From NCBI RefSeq assembly GCF_028553725.1, contig NZ_CP067124.1:558001-622000 (forward strand): a stretch of DNA of 64,000 bases, in the 5' to 3' direction. Below the pieces are notes generated by a model. That model saw only the letters and a program-made list of their open reading frames with translations, was not told the origin of the DNA and did no database searches. The first letter of the stretch is position 1; each line of letters starts with the position of its first letter. Shown piece by piece: positions 62,481-64,000 of the stretch. This DNA is from Paracoccus alcaliphilus (GTDB taxonomy: Bacteria; Pseudomonadota; Alphaproteobacteria; Rhodobacterales; Rhodobacteraceae). The position numbers were made by a program, and so were the translations under genes.

Positions 62481-63305
62481 ATGACCACCTGGTTCAGCGC
62501 CGATTCACATTTCGGGCACGCAAACATCATTACATTTTGCAACCGGCCCTGTGCAGATGTCGAGGCGATGGACACCCATATCCTTGCGCAGTACCGCGCA
62601 AGGGTGGGTCCGGAAGATGATTTCTGGATTCTCGGGGATTTCGCGATCAGCAAGGTCCAGGGAGGACACCGCCGCGAGATCGCCGAGATCTTCCAGAAAA
62701 TTCCCGGCCGCAAACATCTCATCCTCGGCAATCACGACAAGGCCTGGGTGCGTGCCCTGGGGTGGAACAGCATCCGCGATACCGCCGATGTGACCGTTGA
62801 AGGCCAACGGCTGTTTCTGTTTCACTATCCGATGATCACATTTCCCGGTGCGCGTCACGGGGCCTTGCAACTCTTCGGACATGTCCACGACAACTGGCAA
62901 GGCAGCCGCAACAGTGTCAATGTCGGCGTCGATGTCTGGGATTTCCGGCCAGTCTCGCTGCCGGAGATCAAAGAACGGGCGGCGAAGCTTCCGGTCAATG
63001 CCCACTGGAATGAGGTCGAGCCGGGCTGCGCCTTTCCGACGGCGACCTGCTGTTTCTGCCTCGCGGAACTCGATCCGCAACTGCCATCGGGCCACGCGAT
63101 CCGGCGTGGCGCGCGCATCGTCATTGACGAGACCGGCGAGACCATTGCCCTCAGCGGCGGTCTTTCCGATACCATGGCCGAGGGCGATCGCATCTGTCCG
63201 CAATGCATCGGCGGCCATCTGTCCGTTGCCGAGTTCACCCTGCCCGAGGGCTGTCGCTATGATGAGCAGCTGAACATCGCCCGGCCCGTCGACGCGAAGG
63301 GATGA
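62481..63305 (+). CDS. metallophosphoesterase with C-terminal zinc-ribbon-like part
   Basis: A 274-residue calcineurin-like phosphoesterase: TTWFSADSHFGHANII (metal Asp and His), DDFWILGDFAI (Asp), HLILGNHDKAW (Asn-His-Asp), LFLFHYPMITF and LQLFGHVHDNW (His pairs). After about residue 185 a Cys-containing segment (CAFPTATCCFCLAELD, CPQCIGGH) adds a zinc-ribbon-like domain. The fold cleaves phosphomono- or diesters of nucleotides or nucleic acids. It starts 14 bases after the previous gene and is probably co-transcribed with it. Confidence 0.85.
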   Translation: MTTWFSADSHFGHANIITFCNRPCADVEAMDTHILAQYRARVGPEDDFWILGDFAISKVQGGHRREIAEIFQKIPGRKHLILGNHDKAWVRALGWNSIRDTADVTVEGQRLFLFHYPMITFPGARHGALQLFGHVHDNWQGSRNSVNVGVDVWDFRPVSLPEIKERAAKLPVNAHWNEVEPGCAFPTATCCFCLAELDPQLPSGHAIRRGARIVIDETGETIALSGGLSDTMAEGDRICPQCIGGHLSVAEFTLPEGCRYDEQLNIARPVDAKG

Positions 63306-63619
63306 CGAATTCCCCACCCGACAGAGCTATCGACATGCCGACCGCCCATCTGGCCTCCGGCATGTTTTCCACATTCGCCACATGCCATTCGACATGGGAG
63401 TATTGCCCTATGTTCGCTCGCCCTTTCTACTTTTTACTTTCAGACTCATCATTACCGGTTATTTTTTATCCGCCTTTCTTCCCTTTTGTTTCTCAGGCAT
63501 CTGCTTTGTCTATTTCCATACCCCCCTCTGGCCAACCGCCTGATCGGATATATTTAATCCATTTCTTTTTCTGATTTTATCTCTCAATTATATATTTGCA
63601 TTTCAACGTGTTAGTTCGG
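63306..63619. other. AT-rich intergenic stretch
   Basis: From about 63400 the sequence turns strikingly T-rich and AT-rich (runs such as TATATTTAATCC, TTTCTTTTTCTGA, AATTATATATTTGC), unlike the GC-rich rest. It ends next to a DnaA box. A duplex-unwinding region of a replication origin is one reading; no replication gene is seen within the window to confirm it. Confidence 0.5.
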
Positions 63620-63628
63620 TTATCCACA
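63620..63628 (+). promoter_or_regulatory. DnaA box
   Basis: TTATCCACA at 63620-63628, a perfect match to the DnaA consensus, at the right edge of the AT-rich stretch. Confidence 0.55.
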
Positions 63629-63766
63629 TAATTGAAAAGCCTGCCCGCTCGCAAAGCCTTCTGAGGACGTATCGATGCTCCATAATACCCTCATGACCCG
63701 GACAGATACCGGATTGATGAAGGACATGACCCGCCAGAGCACGGCTCTGCACGGCACGGGAGAGAT

Positions 63767-63949
63767 TTGTTTTTGGCACAGGCACGGCAACAGGGCGCAG
63801 GGCGCAAGGGACAGGCGGGGGCGAAAGCCCCGGTCCTTTCCCCGTCGCCTGCCTTGCCGCCTTTTCAGAAAGAGCAGATGCTGGCTCTGGTCCGCGCCAT
63901 GGCCCGCGATGCCGCCCGCGCCGATCACGCCGCCGCGCAACGGGGCTGA
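63767..63949 (+). CDS. small hypothetical protein (uncertain)
   Basis: A 60-codon frame with a TTG start (LAQARQQGAGRKGQAGAKAP, then LALVRAMARDAARADHAAAQ). The tail looks like a helical end seen in small plasmid proteins, but the start and coding status are doubtful. The region to the window edge holds nothing else I can support. Confidence 0.3.
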   Translation: MFLAQARQQGAGRKGQAGAKAPVLSPSPALPPFQKEQMLALVRAMARDAARADHAAAQRG

Positions 63950-64000
63950 CCCATACCCGGCGGCGCGATCCGGCTATCAATTGGCAGCAGTCCAGCCATG

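Overview
The window looks like an accessory replicon (plasmid or chromid) of an alphaproteobacterium of the Rhodobacteraceae, most likely Paracoccus or a close relative. The reasons are high GC, an EcfG-type sigma factor with a NepR-like partner, IS427/IS903-type IS5 elements, Rhodobacterales-style transposases and many plasmid-type small genes. No rRNA, tRNA or core housekeeping operon was seen. Genus and replicon type are inference.

The dominant theme, from about 1 to 50 kb, is a general-stress-response (GSR) island. Two copies of an ECF sigma gene, each facing a 55-codon NepR-like gene tail to tail, sit at 2.6-3.2 and 42.4-43.0 kb. By eye I found 27 copies of an EcfG-type element, GGAAC-N16/17-NNTT (mostly CGTT, GGTT, TGTT or CATT). 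Nearly all lie just upstream of genes for stress functions: trehalose-phosphate synthase, YciE/YciF ferritin-like proteins, Mn catalase, PQQ glucose dehydrogenase, molybdenum aldehyde oxidoreductase (paoABC-like), 3-methyladenine glycosylase, Ku plus LigD end joining, a YdeP-like oxidoreductase, an SDR enzyme and several small hydrophilic proteins. Both ecfG copies carry the element, which suggests autoregulation. The anti-anti-sigma factor PhyR is not in the window. One element at 21.67 kb has no ORF behind it but is followed by a terminator, so it is a candidate EcfG-dependent small RNA.

Layout. 1-3.3 kb is GSR module copy A: small protein, isochorismatase-like hydrolase, TIGR02587/02588 membrane pair, nepR, ecfG. 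3.3-16 kb holds stress genes, two decayed enzymes and an IS427-type insertion. 17.3-19.5 kb has an IS903-type element with a 9-bp target duplication plus remnants of IS66 and a serine recombinase. 19.5-21.8 kb carries a second partial copy of the 3.4-4.8 kb segment, then a PfpI-family protein, an HD protein and the candidate sRNA. 22-23.5 kb has a VapC-type toxin pair and fragments of DinB and DnaE2. 24-28.4 kb has the aldehyde oxidoreductase operon and the alkyl-base glycosylase. 28.7-31.6 kb is an IS scrap yard. 31.7-35.5 kb is an OsmF/YehZYXW-type osmoprotectant transporter. 36-43 kb has ExoD and GSR module copy B, which contains a 2.6-kb insert with a YdeP-like gene. 43.3 kb has an 8-bp tandem repeat. 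43.6-51 kb has Mn catalase, Ku1, LigD, Ku2, small proteins and topoisomerase IB.

51.2-52.8 kb is another graveyard (IS21, serine recombinase, IS66, and a group II intron 3' end inside the IS66 gene). From 53 kb onward the content is plasmid-like: a 30-bp perfect palindrome, DnaA boxes, a small plasmid protein, a Gal80-like Gfo/Idh protein, a ribbon-helix-helix regulator, a GIY-YIG/zinc-ribbon protein, a soluble FtsH-like AAA+/M41 protease, a DUF6634-like protein, a metallophosphoesterase and an AT-rich stretch. All function calls are from reading the sequence; no database search was run.
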